Source: Elgaria multicarinata webbii (lineage: Eukaryota > Chordata > Lepidosauria > Squamata > Anguidae). From it: a stretch of DNA of 64,000 nt. Where the stretch lies: positions 15,104,001-15,168,000 of the forward strand of contig NC_086192.1 of the NCBI RefSeq assembly GCF_023053635.1, written 5' to 3'. This document shows, one piece after another, positions 24,153 through 33,943 of this stretch. The notes under the pieces are model-generated. The model was given only the letters and a program-made list of their open reading frames with translations, made no database searches and had not been told where the DNA came from. Position numbers and translations under genes: made by a program. The first letter of the stretch is position 1. Each line of letters opens with the position of its first letter.

Positions 24153-24722
24153 TGTCGTGTTTCTCAAAACTTCCCGCCTTCTTGGGAGACAGTAATGAGG
24201 CCTGCTAAGTAATCCCCAAAACTTTATTCCAGCAATAAACACCTCTTCCCACCTGAAGAGAGTCTAATCTCTAGGATCTTTCCCCTAGGCAAAACTATAC
24301 AAACTAGGCGAGACAATTGTCCTTTCAAGAAGAAGGGAAAGCCCTTTCCCAAGACGCGTTAACTTCAAAGAGACTAGTTGTGATGCAGCTTCTGACGGGA
24401 TGCCAGCCGGGCTGACTTTCTCTCGCCTTCCTTTAGCTTCACCCATTTTAGTCTGCAGCGTACTCTAGGATCAGCTGACCTGTCCATGCTCTCTCCTTCA
24501 GAAGACTGTTGGCTTCCCACTGACTGTGTATTATTTGCCCTTGATGAGATAAGCTCTGGAGAGGGTTCACTCCTAGCTGGTGAAGAGCGTGCGAGAGCTT
24601 TCTCCCCCACTGGTACAGGCTGGCCTGTGTCTGGTGCCAACTCCTCTACTTCAGAGTCTGATTCTGATTGATCACCTGAAACACCTTCTCCCAACCCAGG
24701 GGGAGCAGAGCTAGACATGACA
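24153..24722 (-). mobile_element. Solo LTR, U3-ORF family, whole ends
   Basis: A 570-bp solo LTR, TG...CA bounded (TGTCATG at its 5' end on the minus strand, CACGACA at its 3' end). It is flanked by a perfect 5-bp target duplication CCGTG at 24148-24152 and 24723-24727. A polyadenylation signal lies in the 3' part (GGAATAAAGTTTTGG on the minus strand). The 5' half carries an open frame (24374-24718) that begins at an ATG within the first seven bases of the LTR. No internal retroviral region is next to it. Related copies are at 9605, 20740, 35973, 36582 and 49478. Confidence 0.9.
24374..24718 (-). other. Open frame inside the LTR (fossil)
   Basis: The frame runs about 114 residues from MSSSAPPGLGEGVSG. 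It is acidic and serine-rich first (QSESDSEVEE), then has SPELISS, and is basic at the end with RKSARLASRQ. The same order of blocks is found in frames in the 49 kb copy, and more loosely in the two 36 kb copies. I recognise no domain. It could be the start of a gag-like or accessory protein, or a non-coding open stretch. Confidence 0.5.
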
Positions 24723-24834
24723 CCGTGTGCTACTACAAAAAAAACCAACTACGGCCCGCTCTTTTTTGCTTCCGTTTCCATCACCTCTGACTCAAATAAC
24801 CTACCACTGTCAGGCTGCCTTCCTTACAGCTGCT

Positions 24835-25110
24835 TCGATTCCGTCCTGCTGCCGACTTTGCTTACATTGGAGTGCTGAAAAGCAATTAGGTTCTACACAC
24901 GGGGAGGAATGCGATTTATATGCAGGGAGAAAATCCAGCACCAAAAATATTAAGGAAAGGATGACTAAGGCTCCGTTCCTACACCCATTTACCTGGGAGT
25001 GAGTCTGAATGGCCTCCAAGGGGGTTACTTATGAGTAAACGGAGTTACGAGCTTGCTGCAATAGCAGCTTCTCAACTCGAGTCCTTGCATATGTCCGCAG
25101 AAGGATACGT
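24835..25110. repeat. Unclassified dispersed repeat, copy B
   Basis: Second copy of the 16570-16870 sequence in the same orientation, 8.3 kb away. The shared end is GCTGCAATAGCAGCTTCT. Confidence 0.7.
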
Positions 25111-25601
25111 GCGGGCTCAGCTTTGGATACACTAAAGCAGAGGCGTTCAACCTTTTTCAATTTCAAAAAAGCTATCGAGGGGGGCGGGTTCTGGGCGGGA
25201 CTTATGGCAGAAGGGGTGGAGCCCAAAATAACAGCCTTTTGTAGCTCCAGGCTCTTGCTGCCTTTGGAGAGGAATTTCAACCTTTTAGAATAGTGGGGTA
25301 AAACACGACCGGCTATTAGGGCTCGGGGAAGAGGGTGGGGCCATGTGGAGAACCCCAGAACGCTAGATCAGGACTCTAGGAGGGGCGAATTTGGGGCCCT
25401 GGGCTGCAAGTTCTACACCCCTGTTTTAAAGAAATATAAAAATAGGAGGGACAACGTACAGATACGCTCCGTCCTCTTATCTCCATATGTTCAGAGCACC
25501 CAAACTTGTTCTGGTATATGAACCACACAAATCAGAAAATCTCTGTCATCGTACTGTATTCGCTGCCTTATTACGAGTGCGAGCCGAATCTCTGTGCAAT
25601 T

Positions 25602-25603
<2 letters not shown>

Positions 25604-25649
<46 letters not shown>
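25604..25649. repeat. (CA)n microsatellite
   Basis: About 23 pure CA units. Confidence 0.95.
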
Positions 25650-25650
<1 letters not shown>

Positions 25651-25861
25651 AGCGCTTTTGGCCGTCGTGGTCTTTGAACGGCAGGGGAAAGAGGACAGCA
25701 AGAACCCCTTTCCCCATGGAAAGCACTAGGGAAACATCACCCAGTGTCCATGTCAAAAGATCCAGTGTTTATATCACATTCTCAGTCCTCCTTAACAACA
25801 ACCCTCAAAGGTAGGCTGGTGTTATCTGAATATCAAAGTGTGTGTGATGCTGTCAGGAACC

Positions 25862-26047
25862 CAAGACTGCTTACATAGTCCTCCTCCTCTCTGTTTTATC
25901 CTCACAACAACCCTGTGAGGTAGGTAAGGCTGAGAAGCGGTGACTGGCCCAGAGTCACCCAGCGAGCTTCATGGCCCAGTGGGGGACTCAAACCTGGATC
26001 TCCCAAATCCCAGTCCAACACTCTAACCACTACGTCACGCTGGCTCT
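25862..26047 (-). mobile_element. MIR-like tRNA-derived SINE
   Basis: On the minus strand it starts AGAGAGCCAGCGTGACGTAG, with an A-box-like GTAGTGGTTAGAGTGTTGG and a B box GGTTTGAGTCCC. It ends in the core-type GTTGTGAGGATAAAAC. A short second piece (ATTCTCACAACCACCCTG) is at 48755-48815. Confidence 0.75.
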
Positions 26048-26797
26048 CTTTGTTCTTCCTCTGGAACGGTGCTTGGGAACTTGTTTTAGGTGGGGCAGCG
26101 AATTGCCCCATACTGGGCCCTCTGTGGGACGGATGACGTAAGTGGGTGTGCTTTATTGCCCCGCCTGCATCCATTTTGCCTTTCTCCATGCCTCTCTGAA
26201 CTGAGAAAGGAACTCAACTGGTGCTGAAGAGCATCTCTGCCCAATATTAGCCGGGTCGCCAACTTTGCACAAGACGCACCATGCTCAACAAATGCGTTGC
26301 AGGGCCTGGTACTTGGAGGGGAAAATATGGACCTGTATATGTGGTCCATTCACCAACTATACACACAGATTTGCAGGAGGCACCGCAGGCGTGGACACCC
26401 TTGACCCAACCATGTCCACGCTGCAAGGACACCATTCCAGCAAGGACGCCATGCTAGTTAGTAGCCAAGGAGAGACATTCTAAGCTTTTAGAATGGGGGG
26501 GGGGCATTTGGAGAAACTGCTGAACGATTGGTGGTTGGGAGAAAGTGGGTGGGGCCATGGGAAGGGGCGTGGCTATCTGGGAAACTCCGGAGGACCGGAT
26601 TGCAGCTGCCAGCTATGGTCCCCATGTCCTCGGTTCAACACCCTGGCTTAGGCAGCGTCCTCGCACCGCAAGCAAGTGGTGCAGACTGAGGATCTGGTTC
26701 CGAGGCGAAGGCTTTGTAGGGTCTGTCGGGTTTCCCACGAGCTCGTGACGCAGTGGCGGGGCGTACATACCGGCCGGACCCTGCCTCTCTCAGCACG

Positions 26798-27114
26798 TCA
26801 TAGCAGGTCGCAGAGGGCACCGGCGTCTTCCGAGTGGTCACAGTTGTGCACGTTCCAGCGGATGTGGGAGCAGCGCAGGAGGGAGGGCTCGTCGCCTTTG
26901 CACTTGAGGTTGTCGAGGAAAATGTAGCCGGAGCCCTGGCCGTAGCGGGCCTCCCCCGTGGCGTCGATGGCACCCCCACAGCCCAGTTGCCGGCACACCA
27001 CCTTGACGTCCTTCAAATCCCAGGCGTCGTCGCACACCGTCCCCCACTGGGAGAGGTAGAACATCTCCACCCGGCCTTCGCAGCGGTGGCTGCCGTTGAC
27101 CAGGCGCAGGAAAC
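26798..27114 (-). CDS. SSC4D: SSC4D last exon: SRCR domain 4 and stop
   Basis: Encodes residues 477-581. It begins (G)[19 protein letters not shown] and ends [15 protein letters not shown], then TGA at 26798-26800. The domain has eight cysteines (HRC, TVC, VVC, LGC, LKC, LRC, HNC, ALC), the group B pattern that gives four disulfides. The acceptor is TTTTGCAG|GT on the minus strand. CSHIRW and NCDHSEDA agree with the human fourth domain, which also ends a few residues after its last cysteine. The exon is GC-rich, so long antisense frames overlap it; they are shadows. Confidence 0.95.
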
Positions 27115-27204
27115 CTGCAAAAGTCGGGCAACTGTGTCTCCTCGATCCATGTCCTGCACTCCCCCTAAAAGATCAGGTGCGCGGTCTGGGAGATAGGGTC
27201 TGCA

Positions 27205-28091
27205 ACCCTATCTGGAGAGGATGGATCTCGCCTCAGTTATCCTTGCACGAGGCTGGACTATTGCAATGCGCTGCATGTGGGGCTGCCTTTGAAGACGGTT
27301 CGGAAACTTCAGCTGGTGCAGAACGCGGCTGCCTGAGTACCGGTGGGGGCAAGGCGATTCGATCACAGAATGCCTATACTGTGGCTGCTGCATTGGCTAC
27401 TGGCATGTTTCTGGGCTCAATTCAAAGTGCTGGTTTTGAAGCCTTAAATGCTTTGCAACCAAGGCCGTAGCTAGACCTAAGGTTTATCCCAGGATCATCC
27501 CGGGTTCGTCCCTGCCTGAGTGCTGGATGCCCTGTGTGGCACTCAGATGAACAGGTTTGAACCCAGGACAATCCTTGGATAAACCTTAGGTCTAGCTACG
27601 CCCCAAGTTACTTCACCCATATCAGCCTGCCCACACTTTAAAACCAGAAAGAGAGACCTTTCTCATTCCACCCCCCATGTGAGCATGGGGCAATTAGGTG
27701 GGTGAACTGGATTTCCTAGCAATGGACATCCCTACAATAGACTGGTATTAGGGAATGGGGTTGGTTCTTTACTACTCTGGAGGTTCCACATGGACCTCTG
27801 GCCCGACTGGAATCCACCTGGAGAAGAGCCTTCAGAGTGGTGGCCCCTTTTCTTTGGAACTCCCTGCCCCTGGAGGTCAGGCAGTCGCCAACACTCGGTT
27901 CCTTCCGCCGCCTCCTGAAAACAGTCCTTAACTAACCCACCACAGTTTTTGTTGGTATTTTATCGGTACTCTGCTTTTAAAAAGAACTATTTTAATACAG
28001 CGTTTTAAACTTTTTATTCTTTTTCCCTTATGTTCACTGCTCCGGAATCTGCCTTAGATGTGGAGCGGTATAGAAATATAAATAAATAAAT
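27205..28091 (+). mobile_element. L2-like LINE 3' copy, interrupted by a MITE
   Basis: Starts in the ORF2 C-terminus (LDYCNAL..GLPLKTVRKLQLVQNAAA in frame pieces), continues with GGCCCCTTTTCTTTGGAACT and ends GTGGAGCGGTATAGAAATAT plus (AAAT)n. Positions 27467-27603 are a foreign MITE. It lies just downstream-side of the SSC4D fourth-domain exon, in the intron. Confidence 0.8.
27467..27603. mobile_element. Short inverted-repeat MITE (copy 2)
   Basis: About 137 bp, left end GCCGTAGCTAGACCTAAGGT and right end ACCTTAGGTCTAGCTACG, with 25 or more bases of terminal inverted repeat. It sits inside the L2-like copy, so it is younger than that. CCAA or CCAAG on both sides may be the target duplication. 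Confidence 0.8.
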
Positions 28092-28629
28092 ACTTGGGAG
28101 GTTCATTCTCCTACACTTCTCTGTGTTCGGCTCATCCAGCCAGGCCCAGTCTGATGGATTTCTCTCCTAAGGTGGCTAAAGTCGACTCTAGAAATAAACC
28201 TTTTCAGGCGTAGGAAGCATTGATCCCATTTTAATTCTGGGGTGGAGGGGACCTGTCGTTAAGGGGCTGAAATCAGAAAGCCAGCAGTACAGAGTGGCCT
28301 AAATCGTCTAAATCGCGCAACTCTTAGCGCAAAGGCTGATGGGATACGGGGCGGAGCATTCGGAGAACTCAGGCGCTCATCTGACTGCTTTGTGGTTAGC
28401 ATGTGGTTAAGGAAACCGGGAACTGGACGAGGTTAATAATGTCGTGTGCGAGCGCCTGGCTTGTGGCTATTGCTAACCACAGAGAACCACCCAGAGAGCT
28501 TTGGCTATTGGGCAGTATAAAAATGTAAGAAAGAAAGACAGAAAGAAAGAAGCATGGTTCAACTGACCACAGAGCCCTCAGTGTCGTCTGAACGGGCCCA
28601 AAGGCAGGTCTCCGAGAGTACGAGGGATT

Positions 28630-28828
28630 CTACACGTCGTACTGAGGGCGCTTCCATGCGCCCCCAGTGTGCCCCCAAAGCGATCGTGTAGCTTGCCTGT
28701 TCGAAGAGACGAGGAAGAGGCGTCCTTGCCGCTGCCGCCGTCCACCTACCTCCTCGCCGGCCGGGTCGGAGAGCTCGGCGGAAGAAGGCACCACTTCCAT
28801 GCGCCCTCAGTACGACGTGTAGAATCCC
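28630..28828. mobile_element. GC-rich MITE with long terminal inverted repeats
   Basis: Ends are GGGATTCTACACGTCGTACT and its inverse AGTACGACGTGTAGAATCCC, extending about 28 bases including GAGGGCGC. The middle is CpG-rich (CCGCTGCCGCCGTCC, CCTCGCCGGCCGGGTC) and has no ORF. It lies in the SSC4D intron between the last linker exon and domain 4. Confidence 0.75.
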
Positions 28829-28977
28829 CCTACCTGTTGCAGTAGGGCTATCCCCTGCAACGTTCTGTCTTAGGCAGTTGCCTACACCTGCCTCTTGCCC
28901 GGCTCCAAATAAAGAACAGGCATTTCAGCTGCTTTGAGGTCATCTGGGGAGAGACACTGGCCCTGGGCGGCACATAC

Positions 28978-29049
28978 CATCCTTGGGACGAGTGGTGGTC
29001 GAGGTCGTAGTGGCAAAGGTGTCTTCCGAGAAAAGCTCATCGGATTCGC
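28978..29049 (-). CDS. SSC4D: SSC4D linker exon between SRCR 3 and 4
   Basis: A 72-bp exon for residues 453-476: (G)ESDELFSEDTFATTTSTTT then RPKD. The acceptor is TCAGGTGCAG|GC and the donor GATG|gtatgtg. The run of threonine and serine suggests O-glycosylation. In human the same place reads [20 protein letters not shown], and the joined [12 protein letters not shown] matches it. Another AG six bases upstream (TCAG|GTGCAG) is possible but breaks the fit. Confidence 0.9.
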
Positions 29050-29234
29050 CTGCACCTGAGACCAGGAAGAAAACGTAGGTGACTTGAATAGCAAAGCAAC
29101 CCATCCAGTTTCAGGCAATCTTTAAAAGGTTAAAGAGAGCGAGCAAGGAAGAGAGAGACCAGACCTACGTCTTTCAGTCTGGAGTACTTTTTAGAGCGGG
29201 TTACATTTTACTCTGTAAGGCAGGCATCGGGAAC

Positions 29235-29525
29235 CCGGATGTTGAACTCCAACTCCCAGCAGCATGGCCCATGGGCAGGGGATTGGGGAGGTTGGGAGAG
29301 GGGGCACCTTTTGAGTTTGTGGCAGAGATGAGGTTCGAACTAGGGATTTCCTGATTCGTGGCTCGGCCTGATAGCCACGACACTGCTCCACGTCTCCCTC
29401 CCATTCCAGCCTTCCCCACCGGCTGCCCTCCAGGTGTGTCAGGCTATCATTCCCAGCATCCCCAGGCCAGCACTGGGAGCTGCAGTCCAACACAACTGAA
29501 GGACACCAGGTTGAGGAAGGCTCAT
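29235..29525. mobile_element. hAT-type hairpin MITE fragments
   Basis: Two pieces of the family: AACTCCCAGCAGCATGGCCC at 29250, and the longer one at 29417-29522 ending AAGGACACCAGGTTGAGGAA. Confidence 0.55.
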
Positions 29526-29586
29526 TCCAAAAAACAGGCAGGGTAGAAATGATAGGAAGCGACTCAGCCCCGGGCCTGACCCTCAC

Positions 29587-29898
29587 CTCTGCATATGACT
29601 CCGGCATCTTCATGGTGGCCACAATTGTGCTGTCCCCAGCCCAGGTGAAAGCAGTCAGCCAGGTCGGCTTCTGTGCCGGAGCAATCCACGTTGTCCAGAA
29701 GGACGGGCCCGACGCCGTAGCCAAAGTAGCCCAGCACGGTGGCCACGATCGCCGAGCCGCAGCCCACCTCCCGGCAGACCACCTGGGCGTTGGGGAAGTC
29801 CCAGTCGTCGTCGCAAACGGTGCCCCAGGTGTCTCCGTACAGGACTTCCACCCGGCCCTGGCAGCTGCTGTTCCCATTCGCCAGTCGAATGCCGCCAC
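29587..29898 (-). CDS. SSC4D: SSC4D exon: SRCR domain 3
   Basis: A 312-bp exon for residues 349-452, from [20 protein letters not shown] to [10 protein letters not shown]. It has eight cysteines in group B order and the [11 protein letters not shown] and NCGHHEDAG blocks of the family. The donor is AGAG|gtgagg. The acceptor is tandem (CCAGCAG), so a form with one more codon is possible. The downstream choice gives LLGKK-SGGIRL, which lines up with the human AAGKKSGRLRL, and I chose it. An N-glycosylation site NSS (NGNSSC) is seen. Confidence 0.95.
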
Positions 29899-30479
29899 CT
29901 GCTGGCAAAACAGGAGGAGGAGGAGGACGGCACGCAATAGAACATCCAGATGTTCCGGACTACAACGCCCACCACGTGCTGGCCAGGGGCGATGGGAGAT
30001 GTAGTCCAAAATGTCCGGAGAGACCCATAGGAGGAACGTTACGATGCTCACAAATACCCTGCTTTTTGCACACAGTCTACTGCGGCAAGAGCTAGGGTGG
30101 CCAGGCGTCCTCCTTTACAGAGGGACACTCCTCTCTTTGAAGGTGCCCTCTCTTTGAAGGGAGCAAGCAGGTGGGCCTCAAAGTTGTCCGTCCGCATTTA
30201 CCACCTGGACAGCCAGGTCAACAGCTCACTGGTTCACGGTCTGCCCCGCTAGGGTGAGATGCATTGGATTTATATTTAAATAAGAGTCATTCTTTCCAAT
30301 ATTTGCAGCTCTAGGTCTAAGTTAGCCTCTGCCTCTTTTTTGGGGTGTGTGTGATGCAGTAATGGACCATCCTTACCGAGAGCTAATACTTTGGGTGGGG
30401 GGAAACCAGGCAATTGCGCTGCAGCGGATGTCCAGAGCCTCACCCAGCAGGCTGGCTTGCCACATGTTGAGGTCAGACC

Positions 30480-30990
30480 CATTATTATTATTATCATCAT
30501 CATCATCATCATTTATATACCACCCCACAGCTGAAGCTCTCTGGGTGGTTTACATAAGTTAAAAACCATGAACATTAAAAAGAAATATACAAAATTTTAA
30601 ACCATAAAAAGCATAAAATACAAACAAAAACAGACAATATCCATTTAAAACAACTATTCTGGGGTCAGTTAAGAAACTCAGCATATGCTGTTAAATGCCT
30701 GGGGGAAGAGAAAAGTCTTGACCTGGCGCCGAAAAATAACAATGTTGGCGCCAGGTGAGCCTCGTCGGGGAGATCATACCAAAATTGAGGGGCCACCACT
30801 GAAAAGGCCCTCTCTCTTGTTGCCATTCTCCGAGCTTCCCTCAGAGTAGGCACCCGGAGGAGGACCTTAGATGTTGAGCGTAGCATACGGGTAGGTTCAT
30901 GTCGGGAGACGCGTTCCATCAGGTATTGTGGTCTCAAGCCGTGTAAGGCTTTATAGGTTAAAACCAGCACCTTGAATTGGCACCCTTACC
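30480..30990 (-). mobile_element. L2-like LINE 3' copy with ORF2 end
   Basis: Minus-strand frame at 30665-30970 reads LVLTYKALHGLRPQYLMERV, then ATRERAFSVVAPQFWYDLPD, the C-terminus of the L2-like ORF2. It is followed by the 3' end and a GAT/AAT-rich tail at 30480-30515. It lies in the SSC4D intron. Confidence 0.85.
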
Positions 30991-31299
30991 ATCTGAAGAA
31001 GACCCTCTCCTGGACAGAAGCCCACGAGATCCAGAGAGTCTAAAATGACCTAACTTCTCTGCTGCCTAAATGCAACAATGGCAGCTAGTTGGCTCAGTTG
31101 ACCTCAGTGGTATAGCGAGAACTGGACCTGCAGGCCAAGATCCATGGCCCAGAGTCTGGGGCGCGGATGGATGACCCAAAAGACTACCCAAAGAGCCACG
31201 TTCTGCTCCTCTCCATATCTCCAACCCTCCTCTTTGAGGATTTCACAGCTGTGATGCAATGGGGGTTGGGTGCTCCACTGTCATTGGGCAGTGCATCCG

Positions 31300-31410
31300 C
31301 TCCGGGTTTCAGTCCAAACCAGTCCGAACTCTAAAGGAGCTCTCCATGGTGCAGAAGCTCCTTTAGAGTTTTGAGCAGTTTGGACTGAAATCCGGAGCGG
31401 ATTCACCTCC
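31300..31410. mobile_element. Fold-back MITE
   Basis: CGCTCCGGGTTTCAGTCCAA ... AGGAGCTCTCC faces AGCTCCTTTAGAG ... TTGGACTGAAATCCGGAGCG. It is the same family as single arms at 18715-18775 and 37560-37750. Confidence 0.7.
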
Positions 31411-31508
31411 CCACTGTCATCGGACCCACTAGCATCCAGTGCTACAATGCAAATCAGAACATGACACTCCAGGCCTCATTCCCAGCCCCAAAGAGCCCCA
31501 GAACTTAC

Positions 31509-31586
31509 TTTTTTTTCCCAGCAGGTGAAGGGCTGAGGTCATCGTCATCTCCGTCTCAGGAGACGCCTGATCTCCACCGTCCGTAA
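31509..31586 (-). CDS. SSC4D: SSC4D linker exon 2b between SRCR 2 and 3
   Basis: A 78-bp exon for residues 323-348: VTDGGDQASPETEMTMTSAL then HLLGKK. The acceptor is TTCTTTGCAG|TT and the donor AAAA|gtaagt. The last eight exon bases are all A, so coding slippage is possible at this run. In human the matching piece ends TTAAWAAGKKSG. The peptide is polar and likely disordered. Confidence 0.88.
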
Positions 31587-31920
31587 CTGCAAAGAAATGG
31601 ACTGTCAGAGCCCCGTTCGGTCTCCAAGGGTAGTCCAAGTCAGACAGCTTTGGAAACTCTCAAGTAGGATGGGTTGAAGAGAACCATTCCCTGTGATTCG
31701 ACTCTCAGCACGCAGAATCAGAGGGTTGGAAGAAACCTTAAAGGTCATCTGCTCCAGCTTCCTGCTAATGCAGGAAGTCTATCATGACATCAACCCTGGT
31801 AGGTGGCCATCCAGACTTGGCCGCCTACACCTAACAGAGGAGACTCCGCCATTTTCCGAGGAAGCCTGTTCCACAGTCAAGCAGCTCAGATAGTCAAGAT
31901 GTTCCTCCAAAGCTTTGATT

Positions 31921-32045
31921 CAGCCTTTCCCAACCTGGTGCTCTTCAGAAGTTTCGAACCAGCTTCCATCATCCCCAGCCACCATTGGGCAATGTTCAGG
32001 GATTCTGGGAGCTGTAGTCCAAAACATCTGGAGGGCACCAGGTCG
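31921..32045. mobile_element. hAT-type hairpin MITE copy
   Basis: CTTTCCCAACCTGGTGCTCT to CATCTGGAGGGCACCAGGTC, a diverged full-length copy of the family, in an SSC4D intron. Confidence 0.65.
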
Positions 32046-32233
32046 AGGGGTGTGCCAGATGGGTAAAGTCTGCTTTAATTCCTCACATCCTTTGCGCCAG
32101 CCTTTGGCGGATCTCGGGGTGCTAGTAAAAAAACAAAGTAGATCTCACAGGCCTGGCATCTGTCCAGCCCTGACATAAACTGTCCATGATGGGATTTCCT
32201 GGGGCTAGGATAGAGCCCGGCGTGTTTCCTTAC

Positions 32234-32317
32234 CTGTGGCCATGGCCGTGAACGACTCCTCGTAGATGTGGGCCCCTGAGGTGGTGACGGCAGCCCTGAC
32301 TGTTGTCATCCCGAGCC
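32234..32317 (-). CDS. SSC4D: SSC4D linker exon 2a between SRCR 2 and 3
   Basis: An 84-bp exon for residues 295-322: (G)LGMTTVRAAVTTSGAHIYE then ESFTAMAT. The acceptor is GTCCTCCCAG|GG and the donor ACAG|gtaagg. The human linker begins GLGPPTLTALPSSAT, which agrees with GLGMTTVRAAVTTS. It joins in phase 1 to 31509-31586. Confidence 0.88.
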
Positions 32318-32639
32318 CTGGGAGGACACAGCAGCAGAAAAAAGACGTCACACGGTGTCATCACACCAGCAGCAGACTCTGAGCCAGGGGTTGCGTGATG
32401 CGGAGCTAATTCCAACTTCCCTTAATGCCAAACCAACTTGGACATAATGACATTTTATGTTGCTGAAGTAACAAAGTGACTTTCAATCTGTAAAAAGTGC
32501 TAATATTACATTATTTCAATTTTTCCGAAAATTTTCATTTTTTCCGGAACAAAATGGGGGGAAAGCGTTTCCCCCCCCCCCCCCCATGGCTTCAAAATTT
32601 CTGGAAATTTTACATCTCTAGTCGTAGCAACTAAGAACT

Positions 32640-33410
32640 ACCAAAAATACATTACAAAAGATAACAACAGATTCATGTAGAAAATGTCATGAGTTCCAAG
32701 AAACAATAGCCCATGTAACACAGCCTTCCTCAACCTGGGGCGCTCCAGATGTGTTGGACTGCATCTCCCAGAATGCCCCAGCCAGCTGGCTGGGGCATTC
32801 TGGGAGTTGCAGTCCAACACATCTGGAGCGCCCCAGGCTGAGGAAGGCTGATGTAACAGAAGGATGTAAAATTCTGGCAGGAGTGGACTAGACAGACAGA
32901 CACAAATACAGCTTCAAAAATAATTCACCAACAACTGGCCATCAAATTCAAGCTCCCCAAACAACCTTCACCATACTATACATATTCACCCAAAACAGAC
33001 GTGGCGAATGCAGATCATAAAATGTACAGGGAGAGAAAAGACAATACCTTGCAACCGACCAGACACAACAGTTATAGACAAAAAAAAAAAGAAAAACACA
33101 CGTAGCTCGCTGACAATAGCAATACCTAATGACAAAAATGTTGCAGACAAGGGAAAGGAAGAGCGCGAAATATACTCCACCAGCCATGTAAGTTAAAGAT
33201 CTATGGCAACAGGAAGCATCACATCAAAAAAACTCTACAGAAAACTATCAGAAGCTGGACCTACCAAAATACATCCACACCAACATCCAGAAAGCAGTCA
33301 TACTTAAAACATGCTCAATTGTCAGGAAATTCCTGAATAAGTAAATGACAGCATGACTTGGCAAAGCCGGTCATGTCTGTCTAGAAGAGATATGATGACG
33401 ATGATGATGA
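32640..33410 (+). mobile_element. R4/Dong-like LINE 3' region, interrupted by a MITE
   Basis: Sense copy related to 11830-12745. It encodes ADHKMYRE..TIPCNRPDTTVIDKK, the PD...D endonuclease motif with several stops, and ends in a GATGATGATGAT tail at 33388-33410. It is interrupted by the hairpin at 32721-32850. Confidence 0.7.
32721..32850. mobile_element. hAT-type perfect hairpin MITE
   Basis: A 130-bp near-perfect palindrome with 65-base arms, starting CAGCCTTCCTCAACCTGGGG and centred on CCAGCTGG. It is flanked by an exact 8-bp duplication ATGTAACA (32713-32720 and 32851-32858), the length used by hAT transposons. The R4-like copy at 12.7 kb shows the uninterrupted site, with ATGTAACA once. 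It has no coding capacity. Confidence 0.92.
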
Positions 33411-33628
33411 TAACATAAAATTTGGCGTTTTTAAACACACACACCCATCCCATCTCACCCATGGTCTCCCATAGCTGCTCCTAGCTGTGAGAGGGAATCT
33501 CTCCATCTCCTCCAGAAATGGGGTAAATCATTCTCCACCACCCCCAAAAAACAAATCTGTGAGCTTAACCAAGTGTCCGTGGGATTTTGGCTTCCAGGTT
33601 GGAGGCCTGTACGCTTAGGGGGTCTCAC

Positions 33629-33943
33629 CGGAGCAGATGACCCCGGCATCCTCATGATGGCCGCAGTTATGGATGCCCCAGCCGAGGCTGTAGCAGGACG
33701 AGAGGTGTGGCTCGCTTCCGTCACAGTTCACGTTGTCTAGGAGGATGTGCCCCGTGCCGTAGCCGAAGTAGGCGTTGGTCCGGTAGTCCACGGCGTGGCC
33801 ACAGCCGATCTGCTTGCACACCACGCCAGCATCCTTGAGCCCCCAGTCATCGTCACACACCGTGCCCCAGTTCCCTTTGTAGAAGATCTCCACTCGGCCT
33901 TGGCAGGAGTTGGCACCATTCACCAGCTGAATGCTCCCATCAC
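33629..33943 (-). CDS. SSC4D: SSC4D exon: SRCR domain 2
   Basis: A 315-bp exon for residues 190-294, from [20 protein letters not shown] to [10 protein letters not shown]. The eight cysteines follow the group B pattern, with [11 protein letters not shown] and [25 protein letters not shown] matches human [16 protein letters not shown] almost residue for residue. The acceptor is TCCTCCAG|GT and the donor TCCG|gtgaga, both phase 1. Confidence 0.96.

Noticed and set aside
26635-27196. Other open frames over the SRCR 4 exon on both strands
   Set aside because: Shadows of a GC-rich coding exon. Only the frame with the WGTVCDD and NCDHSED blocks is real. The same holds for frames opposite 29.6, 33.7 and 37.3 kb.
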